A DNA stretch of 64,000 nucleotides from Gemmatimonas aurantiaca T-27 (GTDB lineage: Bacteria; Gemmatimonadota; Gemmatimonadetes; Gemmatimonadales; Gemmatimonadaceae), in assembly GCF_000010305.1 (NCBI RefSeq), contig NC_012489.1, positions 2,115,646-2,179,645 of the forward strand, in the 5' to 3' direction. This document shows positions 16,083 through 24,199 of this stretch, in pieces (positions within the stretch are counted from its first letter, which is position 1; every line of letters starts with the position of its first letter). The notes beneath the pieces were generated by a model. That model saw only the letters and a list, made by a program, of their open reading frames with translations. It made no database searches and was not told the DNA's origin. Both the position numbers and the translations under genes were made by a program.

Positions 16083-16411
16083 CCCCGCCCCTCGACGTGG
16101 CGGCGCTGCGGCGTCGCGAGCTGTGGGACAAGTACTTCCGCTCAGACACGGGCACGCTCGACGGCGACCGGATGCTGACGGATATGGCCGCCCTACTGGC
16201 CGAGCTGGAGGGGTTGCGGGCGCGTGACGCCGAATACTGCGAACTGGCGGATCTGCTGACTGAAGCGGCGAAAGACCTCGAATCCGAGATCGACACGCGG
16301 TACGGCTATCCAGACGTGCACCCGTCGCAGCGCAACAAGTACAACCGCGATAGCGAAACCGTGACCCGTTTGCAGAAAGCAGCGGACCGCGCGCGCGGGG
16401 AGGGGCGGTAG
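16079..16411 (+). CDS. Hypothetical phage protein
   Basis: 110 residues, highly charged and helical (LTDMAALLAELEGLRARDAEY, then AAKDLESEIDTRYG). No family recognised. It overlaps its upstream neighbour by 4 bases and is 2 bases from the next gene. Confidence 0.6.
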   Translation: MTPPLDVAALRRRELWDKYFRSDTGTLDGDRMLTDMAALLAELEGLRARDAEYCELADLLTEAAKDLESEIDTRYGYPDVHPSQRNKYNRDSETVTRLQKAADRARGEGR

Positions 16412-16413
16412 CG

Positions 16414-16683
16414 ATGGCTGGCAAAGCATGGCGCGATGTGCTGCGCGTGATCCCGGCCCTCGAACCGCTGTCGCGCCACGACATCATGGAACGATCCGGC
16501 GTGAAGCCGGAGACGGTCGCTGCCTACCTGTCGTTGTTCACCTCGTATGGTCTGGTGACCAAGACCGGCACGGTTGGGCGGCACACGCAATACGTGCGGA
16601 ACGTCGAGATCGCGCTGGTCCTCGAAGCGCCGTCGATGTGGTCGCTGCGGAATGCGCACCGTGACAGCGGGGTGTGGCCATGA
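16414..16683 (+). CDS. Winged-helix-like DNA-binding protein
   Basis: 89 residues. RDVLRVIPALEPLSRHDIMERSG followed by VKPETVAAYLSLFTSYGLV reads as a helix-turn-helix and wing, as in small MarR/ArsR-like folds. It may regulate the early operon. The assignment rests on pattern only. Confidence 0.6.
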   Translation: MAGKAWRDVLRVIPALEPLSRHDIMERSGVKPETVAAYLSLFTSYGLVTKTGTVGRHTQYVRNVEIALVLEAPSMWSLRNAHRDSGVWP

Positions 16684-16871
16684 CCCCCACGCCCCCGGCC
16701 GCGCGCTGTGAATGCGGCCCCGAATTCGTCACTGGCGTGCAGATCGTCGGCGAGTACGACGGCGTGCTCTATCACGAGTGCATGCAGTGCCGCGTCCGAT
16801 GGCACCGCTGGAAGGAAGGTACATGGCAGCATGGGAAGGCGAAGCGATTCGTGGAGCGCACCCATGCCTGA
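16680..16871 (+). CDS. Small zinc-ribbon protein
   Basis: 63 residues from ATG 16680, overlapping the previous stop. CEC near residue 11 and CMQC near residue 36 suggest a zinc ribbon, followed by a basic Trp-rich end. Unrecognised. Confidence 0.55.
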   Translation: MTPTPPAARCECGPEFVTGVQIVGEYDGVLYHECMQCRVRWHRWKEGTWQHGKAKRFVERTHA

Positions 16872-17193
16872 ACTCATCCTGACCACGCTCCTCGCGGCGC
16901 TGGTGGTGTGGGCCCGTCGCCAGTGGAAGCGCGCGAAGTCCAACGAAGCGCTGGACGCCGAACTCGATGCGCGGTGGGAGCAGATCATGCAGCGTGCTGC
17001 GCGAATCGACGCGATGTCCGCTGCGATGGAGCGCGGGCGCACCGACGAACACCAGTGCGAGGTGTGCACGGCTGTGGTCCCGGTACGCGAGCTCGTGATG
17101 CTCCACGACGACGCGGCCCTGTGCTGTCTCACCTGCGCCGAGTGGTTGCGGCCGCAAAAGGCCGGCGTGCGCGTGGTCGAGGGGGAGGGGTGA
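16864..17193 (+). CDS. Membrane-anchored zinc-ribbon protein
   Basis: 109 residues. An N-terminal hydrophobic anchor (LILTTLLAALVVWA) is followed by a charged helix and a CEVC...CLTC zinc ribbon near residues 64-94. The topology would put the ribbon in the cytoplasm. Overlaps both neighbours. Function unknown. Confidence 0.6.
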   Translation: MPELILTTLLAALVVWARRQWKRAKSNEALDAELDARWEQIMQRAARIDAMSAAMERGRTDEHQCEVCTAVVPVRELVMLHDDAALCCLTCAEWLRPQKAGVRVVEGEG

Positions 17194-17417
17194 TGGTGAC
17201 TCCCAAGAGAGGAAAGGCGTGGCTCCGCGTGCGCGCAAAACTGGTCGAGTTCGCCCGCCACTACGAAGCGACGCGCAAGGACACGCAGACGAAATCCGAG
17301 CATGAAGCCGAGGTGGATGCTTGGACACACGCATTTCTGGACGCAGCGATTGGCCTGAATAGCGCGACCGCCACCCCGGCGGGCCGCCCGAGCGAACCAC
17401 GGAGGGAGGGAGAGTGA
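17193..17417 (+). CDS. Hypothetical small phage protein
   Basis: 74 residues from ATG 17193, basic N-terminus (MVTPKRGKAWLRVRAK) and a helical middle. No family recognised. Overlaps its neighbours in the early operon. Confidence 0.5.
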   Translation: MVTPKRGKAWLRVRAKLVEFARHYEATRKDTQTKSEHEAEVDAWTHAFLDAAIGLNSATATPAGRPSEPRREGE

Positions 17418-17728
17418 GCGAGAACGCACCGATAGTCCTGATCCCGAACACTGCAGGCGTACGCAAAGAAGACGTCGACCGCCTGACGCAGGCGGGTCTT
17501 CTCGTCGTGCGCGCCAAAGACCCGTCGGGGATCCGCGTGATGTCGACGGAGTCGGTGGTTGCAGACGGCCATATCGTCCGCGCCATGCTCGATATGCTGG
17601 AGCCGATGACCAGGAATCCGAATTCGTACGAATACAACCGGCATCACATGTCCGCTTTCACGGCTTCTGTTGTTCGCCTTATGCGGGCGCAGCTCGAAGC
17701 TCGGGAGGGAACCAAGAATGACAAGTAG
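17414..17728 (+). CDS. Hypothetical phage protein
   Basis: 104 residues from GTG 17414. VLIPNTAGVRKEDVDRL followed by AGLLVVRAKDPSG looks like a small alpha/beta fold, then a helix ending in LMRAQLEAREG. Unrecognised. Confidence 0.55.
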   Translation: MSENAPIVLIPNTAGVRKEDVDRLTQAGLLVVRAKDPSGIRVMSTESVVADGHIVRAMLDMLEPMTRNPNSYEYNRHHMSAFTASVVRLMRAQLEAREGTKNDK

Positions 17729-18440
17729 CACCACACCCCCCGCCGGGATGCGGTTCCGGGAGGTGCCGTTTACCACCGCGTGGGGCGGCAACAATCACAT
17801 CGCCCGGCATACGGGCCAGTGGGAACACGCGCACCATGAGCGCCGGGTGTTCAGCACCGTACCGAACTTCGCTGCGCTCGGCGTGAGTGCAGAGGACGAG
17901 GACGCGGTGTTCGCCCTCAAAGCCACCCCCCTCGAACCGGCCCCGCCCGAGCCGGTGGTGCGGGATGCGACGTGGGATCTGGTACACGACGTTCTCGACG
18001 ATGCGTACGAAGCGGGACGCGGCACGCGCACCGTGAAGGGTTGGTTGGGTTTGCAAGACGCAACCGACGCCATCCTCCGCGCCGTGCGGGGGGAGAAGAT
18101 CGTGCGCGTGCTGGACGGGTGGTACAACCTCGACGCTGACAAAGACGCCTTCTGGTACGCAACCGCTGAGCATTGCAAGGAGGTCGAGCATTGGCCGCGT
18201 CCTATCACTGATCGCGCCGTCCGCCTCGCCGTGCTCGCCGAGGGCGCGGAGGCCAAGTCCCCCGTCAGCGCGGAGGTTCCGATGAACTGCCGTCAGCGCC
18301 TGCAACACGAAGGCAAGCCGTATCCGCGCTCGCACTGCCAGTCCTGCGGCACGTTCGCGCCACGCCACAAAGAATGCACCGCCCTGCTCGCGCCGGGAGG
18401 ACTGCTCGCGCCAGCCGAGACGAGGGGGGTGGAGAAGTGA
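17718..18440 (+). CDS. Hypothetical phage protein with C-terminal Cys cluster
   Basis: 240 residues from ATG 17718. The C-terminal 45 residues hold a Cys/His cluster (NCRQRLQHEGKPYPRSHCQSC, then FAPRHKEC), plausibly zinc-binding. The middle is Trp/acidic-rich and unassigned. It is the largest protein of the small-gene block before the methyltransferase. Confidence 0.6.
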   Translation: MTSSTTPPAGMRFREVPFTTAWGGNNHIARHTGQWEHAHHERRVFSTVPNFAALGVSAEDEDAVFALKATPLEPAPPEPVVRDATWDLVHDVLDDAYEAGRGTRTVKGWLGLQDATDAILRAVRGEKIVRVLDGWYNLDADKDAFWYATAEHCKEVEHWPRPITDRAVRLAVLAEGAEAKSPVSAEVPMNCRQRLQHEGKPYPRSHCQSCGTFAPRHKECTALLAPGGLLAPAETRGVEK

Positions 18441-18778
18441 GCACATTCCAGGAAGAAGTCACGAAGGCAGTTGAAGCCTCGGTGTTGAAGCAGATCCGCG
18501 AGGGCGGCGTTGTCTCGTTGCCGTACGAACAACGTCTCAAGATCGACGGGGCGTTGTTGCGTGAAGCATACGCGAACATCGACCGCGACGCGATCCGTGG
18601 GCGCATCACGCAGATCATCGAAGAGCGCATCGGCGATCTGATTTGGAATGCGCTCGCCACCGAGTTGACCAACGATGTGAAACAGATCCTGTCGAACAAG
18701 GAACTTCGCGAGGAGGTGCGCGGCGTTCTCCGTGAGCAGATCCGCAAGGCGGCGGACGCCGTGAAGGTGGCACCATGA
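18437..18778 (+). CDS. Hypothetical helical phage protein
   Basis: 113 residues from GTG 18437. Nearly all helical and charged; isoleucine/leucine spacing (IRGRITQIIEERIGDLIWNAL) suggests a coiled coil or oligomer. Unrecognised. Confidence 0.55.
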   Translation: MSTFQEEVTKAVEASVLKQIREGGVVSLPYEQRLKIDGALLREAYANIDRDAIRGRITQIIEERIGDLIWNALATELTNDVKQILSNKELREEVRGVLREQIRKAADAVKVAP

Positions 18779-19401
18779 CCCACAACGAAACCACCCCGCC
18801 CGCCGCCGCGGAGGAGCCGAGCGCCATTGCAGTGCTCCGTGAGGCGGATGGCATGAATCTCTACGCCTCGATCGACAGAGGGGACGGCGGAGAGGAGAGC
18901 ACCGGATACCTCTGTGCCGTCACCGACATTGTGTCGCTGTACGACACCCTCGCCGCGCGCGTGGCGGAGCTGGAGGCGGAGCGAGATCGCTACAAACGCC
19001 GTGGAGACCAACACTGGGAGACGTTGCGTAGCATCCGACACATCGCGCAGACCAGCGGTGATCTGAAGCGGATTGCGCAGTGGGTGACGGAGGCGGGGAC
19101 CGGATACGTCGACACTGTGGAGGCGACCCTCGCGCAGATGACCGACCGTGCACTAGCCGCCGAGCAGCGCGTGGCGGCGGTGGAGCGCACTATCACCGCA
19201 CTGCGCGAGCTTGATCAGCCAGTGTTCGTCGCCGCTTCGAAGGCCGCGTTTGAAGCCAGCACTGGCAAGGATGCGAGCACGGCCAACATGGATGAAGTAG
19301 ACCAGTACGTCGAAGTCGCAGCAGCCGTGATCACAGCCGCCCTCGCCGCCGCCGCACCGGCTGCTACCCAACAGACCAACGGAGACCAGAGCAATGGCTG
19401 A
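18775..19401 (+). CDS. Coiled-coil phage protein (Ead/Ea22-like layout)
   Basis: 208 residues. A short N-terminal region is followed by a coiled coil (ARVAELEAERDRYKRRGDQHW) and a long Ala-rich helical C-terminus ending in Gln/Asn. The layout resembles accessory Ead/Ea22-type proteins of lambdoid phages, but I see no diagnostic motif. Confidence 0.55.
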   Translation: MTHNETTPPAAAEEPSAIAVLREADGMNLYASIDRGDGGEESTGYLCAVTDIVSLYDTLAARVAELEAERDRYKRRGDQHWETLRSIRHIAQTSGDLKRIAQWVTEAGTGYVDTVEATLAQMTDRALAAEQRVAAVERTITALRELDQPVFVAASKAAFEASTGKDASTANMDEVDQYVEVAAAVITAALAAAAPAATQQTNGDQSNG

Positions 19402-19726
19402 AGTCACCATCTACGGCGCGAGCGACGACTTGGTCGAGATCGATGGCGCCATCAGCGAGGAGTGGAACGCGTCCGACGATGAGCGGAACTACCTCGCCTT
19501 CTCCGATGGCACGGTTCTGTCCATCGAATACGGCAGCAAGGGATGCTGGGAGATCCGACGCGAGAAGGAGGGCACGGCGGAGTACTCCCACACGCCCCAC
19601 GACAACGATCAAACGACGTACACCGATCGCGTCACGCTCAAGGGTGACATCCAGTGGGTTGTGTGCGGCAAGATCGCGTTCGCACCGATCACCCCCACCC
19701 CGGGAGGGGCGCGCGATGGCGAGTGA
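19394..19726 (+). CDS. Hypothetical phage protein
   Basis: 110 residues. MAEVTIYGASDDLVEIDGAI, then YLAFSDGTVLSIEYGSKGCWEI, reads as a beta-strand-rich small domain. A similar fold type occurs in small phage and anti-defence proteins, but no family is recognised. Confidence 0.6.
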   Translation: MAEVTIYGASDDLVEIDGAISEEWNASDDERNYLAFSDGTVLSIEYGSKGCWEIRREKEGTAEYSHTPHDNDQTTYTDRVTLKGDIQWVVCGKIAFAPITPTPGGARDGE

Positions 19727-19922
19727 GCGTACCAGCCTCAAGAGGCGGAACGAGAATGCACTGAAGTGCGCAAAGCACATCATGCACGTCAGTAAAATAC
19801 AAGGCTTCAGCGAAAGCTGGTATGGCGGTGAGGCTAATCTTGCCGCCGCGTACCTCGACTTGCTCGCAGAAAACGAGCGGTTACGCCAAGCCACCGCGCC
19901 GGGCGCGTCGGAGGCACGCTGA
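19716..19922 (+). CDS. Hypothetical small phage protein
   Basis: 68 residues from ATG 19716, basic head then a helical segment (AAAYLDLLAENERLRQ) that could be a short coiled coil. Unrecognised. Confidence 0.5.
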   Translation: MASERTSLKRRNENALKCAKHIMHVSKIQGFSESWYGGEANLAAAYLDLLAENERLRQATAPGASEAR

Positions 19923-20203
19923 TGGCCGTCTACGTCGACAACTTCGCCGCGCAGTTCGGCCGCATGAAGATGTGCCACATGATGGCGGACACGCATGAGG
20001 AACTCGTGGCCATGGCCGATACCATCGGCGTGGATCGCAAGTGGATTCAGGACGCTGGTACACACCGAGAGCACTTCGACATCTGCAAGAGCAAGCGTGC
20101 AAAGGCGGTCGCGGCGGGCGCGCAGGAAGTGCGTATCACGGAGCTTGGCTCCATCATGCGCCGCAAGAAGGAAGCGGGCGCGCCGGAGGTGGGGAATGGG
20201 TAA
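19922..20203 (+). CDS. DUF4031 domain protein
   Basis: 93 residues. The family pattern is clear: MAVYVDNFAAQFGRMKMCHM, MADTHEELVAMADTIGVDRKW and HFDICKSKRAKAVAAGA. DUF4031 is a small domain common in phages and bacteria, of unknown activity. The length fits the whole family. It overlaps the preceding stop by one base. Confidence 0.85.
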   Translation: MAVYVDNFAAQFGRMKMCHMMADTHEELVAMADTIGVDRKWIQDAGTHREHFDICKSKRAKAVAAGAQEVRITELGSIMRRKKEAGAPEVGNG

Positions 20204-20564
20204 GCGCTTACCTAGGGAGTCCACGCCGTTGTCTGTGGAGTCCGTGCCGCTATCTGGGGAGTCAGCTCCCTATACAAGCGCGCAGGTCGCCCTCCTGCTG
20301 CGCTGCGCGCAGGCTGCTGCGATTGCACACGAGCTGTACCAGCACCACCAGGGGGTCGCAGAAGCCGTGGAGATCGGCGACGCGGACTGGACCGACGATG
20401 ATGTCGCGATTGCGCACGACCGGTACTACCACGCGATGGACGATCTGTCGGTCACGATTGCGGATCTCGCGAGTATCGTGTCCCCCACGCCGGTGGCGTC
20501 GGCGATGGATCGTGGGTTGCCGTTACCACGGATCACGCGCGATGAAGCGCCGGAGGTGGGGTGA
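20196..20564 (+). CDS. Hypothetical phage protein
   Basis: 122 residues from ATG 20196. A Ser/Pro-rich head is followed by helical, His-rich segments (AHELYQHHQGVAEAV, AHDRYYHAMDDL). Unrecognised. Confidence 0.55.
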   Translation: MGKRLPRESTPLSVESVPLSGESAPYTSAQVALLLRCAQAAAIAHELYQHHQGVAEAVEIGDADWTDDDVAIAHDRYYHAMDDLSVTIADLASIVSPTPVASAMDRGLPLPRITRDEAPEVG

Positions 20565-20824
20565 GCATGGGAACCAAGACGATCCACATGTGCATGGACA
20601 TCCGTGGCGCACTGCGGTGGGGCAAGAACAAGATGCGCGGAGTGTTCACAAACGAAGACGGCCGCACGCTCACGCCCGACGAAGCGCAATCGTTCCTGTT
20701 CGATTGTCTCGCGAAAGGATGGCGCGTCATTCCGCTCACACACGAGCCGTGCGAGGGATTCAGCTATGAGACTGGATGCCCAGGCCATGCCACCACGCGC
20801 GCCGGCGCGGGGGAGGGGGAGTGA
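20561..20824 (+). CDS. Hypothetical small phage protein
   Basis: 87 residues from GTG 20561 (ATG 20567 also possible). Basic, with a C-terminal Cys/His set (EPCEGFSYETGCPGH). Unrecognised. Confidence 0.55.
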   Translation: MSMGTKTIHMCMDIRGALRWGKNKMRGVFTNEDGRTLTPDEAQSFLFDCLAKGWRVIPLTHEPCEGFSYETGCPGHATTRAGAGEGE

Positions 20825-21180
20825 GCGTCAACACCGTGCCGAGTTCTCCCGGTCAAACCGGGATACTCACCGCGTATATCGATCACTCTGGAGATTGGGC
20901 CGTCGGCATTGCCGAAGCTGTGAACCCCTTCGGCTGGGTCACGCGCGTCCGCACGCTCGGGTCAGTCGTGGAGATACCAGACGGGCAACTCCGATACATC
21001 GTGCGCCACGAGGATCTGAGTGTCCCTGCCGAGCAGGTGGCTCAAGATGTTGGCCGGTACACGTGGGAGACCGAGGCGCAACTACGTGCGGCGGTGCGCG
21101 AGTACGTCGCAGATAGCCCCTGGGTGCGGCTCCGGTACGAACAAGACGCACTGGAGGCGCCCCATGACGGCCGGGAGTGA
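20821..21180 (+). CDS. Hypothetical phage protein
   Basis: 119 residues from GTG 20821 (overlap of 4 bases). Beta-rich N-terminal half, acidic helical end. Unrecognised. Confidence 0.5.
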   Translation: MSVNTVPSSPGQTGILTAYIDHSGDWAVGIAEAVNPFGWVTRVRTLGSVVEIPDGQLRYIVRHEDLSVPAEQVAQDVGRYTWETEAQLRAAVREYVADSPWVRLRYEQDALEAPHDGRE

Positions 21181-21511
21181 GGGGGTGGTGTATCGCGTGA
21201 CCTGCGTCTCCGGCTACGACAACGTGTTCCTCGATCGCGATATCGCGCAGAGCGAGGCGGACATGCTCGGCGTGTCGGTGCAGCGCCTCCCGCTCGCGAC
21301 GCCGGAGCACACCGCATTGGTCGAAGCGGCCATGAAGTTCTATGGCTGCGTAGGACAGCAGTTGGCCGAACCGTTCCCGCTGTTCGAGTCCGCCACGTTC
21401 AGCGCAATGATGGACGTGATGCGACGCATTTATCACGGGCATCCTCTGCCAACTATCAAGGAATCCTTGACGGATGACGCGGCCCGCGCGGCGGGAGGGA
21501 AGGATGGGTGA
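21164..21511 (+). CDS. Hypothetical phage protein
   Basis: 115 residues from ATG 21164. VVYRVTCVSGYDNVFLDRDIAQ suggests a small alpha/beta fold. The rest is helical. Unrecognised. Confidence 0.5.
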   Translation: MTAGSEGVVYRVTCVSGYDNVFLDRDIAQSEADMLGVSVQRLPLATPEHTALVEAAMKFYGCVGQQLAEPFPLFESATFSAMMDVMRRIYHGHPLPTIKESLTDDAARAAGGKDG

Positions 21512-21785
21512 GACGCGCAAGAAGATCGCCGCCGCAAAGCGTGCAGCGGTGGCGCTGGAGATCGCGGTGCGTGACGCGGAAAGGGCACGTGAAGCACTGG
21601 CCACCGCACTGGGTGCACTGCGTGGTGAGGTGCCCGTGCGCGCGGTCGCCAAGCGCGTCAGCCTGTCGGCCATGACCGTCAGCAACCTGTGGCGTGGTCA
21701 CGTCTGTGCGACGCCGGAGAATATCGGGCTGTGCTTGGACGCAGCGCTCAAGGTGACAGAGCTGAGCGCGGCGGGAGGGGCGTGA
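21504..21785 (+). CDS. Helix-turn-helix regulator candidate
   Basis: 93 residues from ATG 21504. A charged N-terminal helix precedes a probable helix-turn-helix: VRAVAKRVSLSAMTVSNLWRG, then TPENIGLCLDAALKV. It lies directly before the methyltransferase gene and overlaps its possible GTG start, so it may control it. Confidence 0.55.
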   Translation: MGETRKKIAAAKRAAVALEIAVRDAERAREALATALGALRGEVPVRAVAKRVSLSAMTVSNLWRGHVCATPENIGLCLDAALKVTELSAAGGA

Positions 21786-23128
21786 TGCTGCACGCACACG
21801 AACTCATCATCGACAGCTTCGCCGGCGGTGGCGGTGCCTCTCTCGGCATCGAACTCGCGCTCGGGCGTTCGCCTGACGTGGCCATCAATCACGACGCGGA
21901 GGCTATTGCCCTGCACCAGGCGAATCATCCGACGTCCAAGCACTACCGCGAAGACGTGTGGCAGGTCGACCCACTGGAAGCCACCGGCGGCCGACCAGTG
22001 GGGTTGATGTGGCTGTCGCCGGACTGCAAGCATTTCAGCAAGGCGAAAGGCGGCAAGCCGGTGAGCCCACGCGTGCGGGGCCTCGCGTGGGTCGCGATCC
22101 GCTGGGCAAACGCCGTCCGACCACGCGTGATCTGTCTCGAGAACGTCGAAGAGTTTCAGACGTGGGGGCCGCTCGTGCGGGCGACGCAGAAGCCCTGCCC
22201 TGCCCGCCGCGGCAAGCACTTCCGCGCCTTCGTGCGGAATCTGGAGCGTCTCGGCTACCGCGTGGAACATCGGCAGTTGCGCGGCTGTGACTACGGCTCC
22301 CCGACAATCCGAAAGCGGCTGTTCCTCATCGCCCGTTGCGATGGGCAGCCGATCGTGTGGCCCAGGCCGACGCACGGGAAAGGGTTGCCGAAGCCGTGGC
22401 GGGCGGCCGCCGAGTGCATCGACTGGTCACTCGAGTGCCGCAGCATATTCGGCCGCCCGCGCCCTCTCGCGGCGAACACGCAGAAGCGGATCGCGGCCGG
22501 CATGCAGCGGTATGTCCTCGGCACGCCGCGCCCATTCATCGTTCAGGTGCAGAACGCCAGCGCCAGCGACACGCCGATCAGTATCGATGCCCCGTTGCGT
22601 ACGATCACGGCGTATCCGAAGGGCGGCGGGTTCGCGTTGGTCGTGGCGTTTCTGGCCAAGCATCAGAGCGAGCGCGATGCCAGGCAGGTGCAGGCGGCCT
22701 CACTGTTCGACCCGCTCCCAACGGTCAAGGCACGCGACAGCAACGCCTTAGTCGTCGCGCGCCTTGGCGCCGATCACAGTGATGACGTGCACGCGTTTCT
22801 GGTTGCGTACTACGGCAAAGAGACTGACGGCGGCGACCTGTTCTCCCCGATGCGCACCATCACGAGCAAGGAGCGTTTCGGTCTAGTCACTGTCGCCGGC
22901 CAGCTCCACGCTATTGCCGACATCGGCATGCGCATGCTGGCCCCGCGCGAGCTCTATCGTGCGCAGGGATTCCCCGACTCGTACAAAATCGACATCCCCT
23001 TCAACGGCAAGCCGATGTCCAAGACCGCGCAGGTCCGCATGTGCGGAAACAGCGTGTGCCCACCGGTCGCCGCCGCGATCGTGGCCGCCAACCTCGGACA
23101 GCGCCTGCCTGTCGCGGTGGCCGCATGA
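21785..23128 (+). CDS. DNA (cytosine-5) methyltransferase
   Basis: 447 residues from ATG 21785 (GTG 21782 overlaps the previous stop). Motif I (DSFAGGGGASLG), motif IV with the catalytic cysteine (SPDCKHFS, Cys 81), motif VI (LENVEEF), motif VIII (RGCDYGSPTIRKR) and motifs IX-X (RELYRAQGFP, QVRMCGNSVCPP) are all present. The PDC form of motif IV is usual in phage enzymes. It methylates cytosine C5, probably shielding phage DNA from host restriction. No restriction nuclease is nearby, so it is a solitary enzyme. The specificity cannot be read from sequence. Confidence 0.93.
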   Translation: MLHAHELIIDSFAGGGGASLGIELALGRSPDVAINHDAEAIALHQANHPTSKHYREDVWQVDPLEATGGRPVGLMWLSPDCKHFSKAKGGKPVSPRVRGLAWVAIRWANAVRPRVICLENVEEFQTWGPLVRATQKPCPARRGKHFRAFVRNLERLGYRVEHRQLRGCDYGSPTIRKRLFLIARCDGQPIVWPRPTHGKGLPKPWRAAAECIDWSLECRSIFGRPRPLAANTQKRIAAGMQRYVLGTPRPFIVQVQNASASDTPISIDAPLRTITAYPKGGGFALVVAFLAKHQSERDARQVQAASLFDPLPTVKARDSNALVVARLGADHSDDVHAFLVAYYGKETDGGDLFSPMRTITSKERFGLVTVAGQLHAIADIGMRMLAPRELYRAQGFPDSYKIDIPFNGKPMSKTAQVRMCGNSVCPPVAAAIVAANLGQRLPVAVAA

Positions 23129-23256
23129 CGCCCCGTCTCCCCACCCTCGCCCAGTTGCTCGCCAAAGCCGCCAAGCGTGGCATCGGCCTCCGTCTCAGCG
23201 CGGCCGACGTGCAGCGGTTGTGGCGGGCGTTGATGCGGAAGGAGAAGGCGAAATGA
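23125..23256 (+). CDS. Hypothetical very small phage protein
   Basis: 43 residues, basic and helical (LPTLAQLLAKAAKRGIG, then VQRLWRALMRKEKAK). It overlaps the methyltransferase stop and the next start by 4 bases each. Unrecognised. Confidence 0.5.
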   Translation: MTPRLPTLAQLLAKAAKRGIGLRLSAADVQRLWRALMRKEKAK

Positions 23257-23522
23257 AAGACCGCCTCCTCCTCAAAGACGCGACCACGTATCGCGTCCGT
23301 ACCCTCGACGGCAAAGAACACGTTGCCGACTGGGATGATGCACACCGGCAGTTTCTCAAGCCCTACGAGAAACGGCAGCGCGGCCCGGCGATCATCCCGT
23401 TCGACCTGATCGGCGCGGTCACCACCCACCGACGCGGACGGCCTCGCTGGTACCCGCTGGACGATTGCTATCGGGCGGCGACCGTCGCCCGCACACCCTC
23501 AACACGGAGTAACGCAGCATGA
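23253..23522 (+). CDS. Hypothetical small phage protein
   Basis: 89 residues from ATG 23253. KDATTYRVRTLDGKEHVADW suggests a small beta domain, with a basic middle. It overlaps the SSB start. Unrecognised. Confidence 0.5.
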   Translation: MKDRLLLKDATTYRVRTLDGKEHVADWDDAHRQFLKPYEKRQRGPAIIPFDLIGAVTTHRRGRPRWYPLDDCYRAATVARTPSTRSNAA

Positions 23523-23986
23523 GCCGTTCAAAGAACCTCGCGATTTTGATTGGCAACGTGGGGCAGGATCCGGAAGTCCGCACGGTCGGCACCGGCGGCC
23601 GCGTCGCCCAGTTCTCGCTGGCCACGGGCAAGCAGTGGACCGACGCGCAGGGCAATAAGCAGGATGCTACACAGTGGCACCGGTGCGTCGCGTGGAACCA
23701 GGGCAAGTACACGCTCGCCGACATCGTCGAGAAGTACGTCCGCAAGGGTGAGAAGATCTACGTGGAAGGCGAGATCGAATACCGGCAGTGGCAGGACAAG
23801 GACGGGCAGACGCGGTACACCACGGAGATCCGGGTCAGGGAGTTGATGTTGTTGGGGGGGAAGTCGGAGGGTGGAGAAGTGAAGCAGGAGCGGCCGGCCA
23901 AGACTACGCGGCCCAATACGACAGAGCGCGCGGACGACTTTCCGGCGGCGCTGATGGATGACGACGATTCCTCTTTGCCTTTTTGA
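23519..23986 (+). CDS. ssb: Single-stranded DNA-binding protein
   Basis: 155 residues. OB-fold SSB signature: KNLAILIGNVGQDPEVR, FSLATGKQW, WHRCVAWNQGKYTLADIVEKYV, KGEKIYVEGEIEYRQWQDKDG. A variable linker leads to the conserved acidic tip DDDSSLPF, which recruits partner proteins. It coats single strands at the phage fork and starts the replication block. Confidence 0.95.
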   Translation: MSRSKNLAILIGNVGQDPEVRTVGTGGRVAQFSLATGKQWTDAQGNKQDATQWHRCVAWNQGKYTLADIVEKYVRKGEKIYVEGEIEYRQWQDKDGQTRYTTEIRVRELMLLGGKSEGGEVKQERPAKTTRPNTTERADDFPAALMDDDDSSLPF

Positions 23987-23988
23987 CC

Positions 23989-24198
23989 ATGCCGAAGATC
24001 ACTTCCAAGTACGAGCTCCGCCGCGTGATCCAGCAAGGCGAGACGATGGCGGCCCTGCTCCGTCGTCCGGGTCACACCCAACGTTCGCTCGGGGAACGCG
24101 AGAAGTGCGCGGAACTCATCGAGTCGCTGTGTGATGTGGCGCGCCGCGCGTTTGATCCGGCCCACGAGCTGCCAGAACTCCCAGCCAAGGCGGGATGA
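23989..24198 (+). CDS. Hypothetical small phage protein
   Basis: 69 residues from ATG 23989. Basic and helical, lying between SSB and the replicative ATPase. Unrecognised; position suggests a replication accessory. Confidence 0.5.
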   Translation: MPKITSKYELRRVIQQGETMAALLRRPGHTQRSLGEREKCAELIESLCDVARRAFDPAHELPELPAKAG

Positions 24199-24199
24199 C

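Noticed and set aside
19361-19371. Third copy of the CTGCTACCC motif as an integrase site
   Set aside because: Single unit inside a coding region, 4 kb from att, without the tandem partner; chance is the simpler reading.
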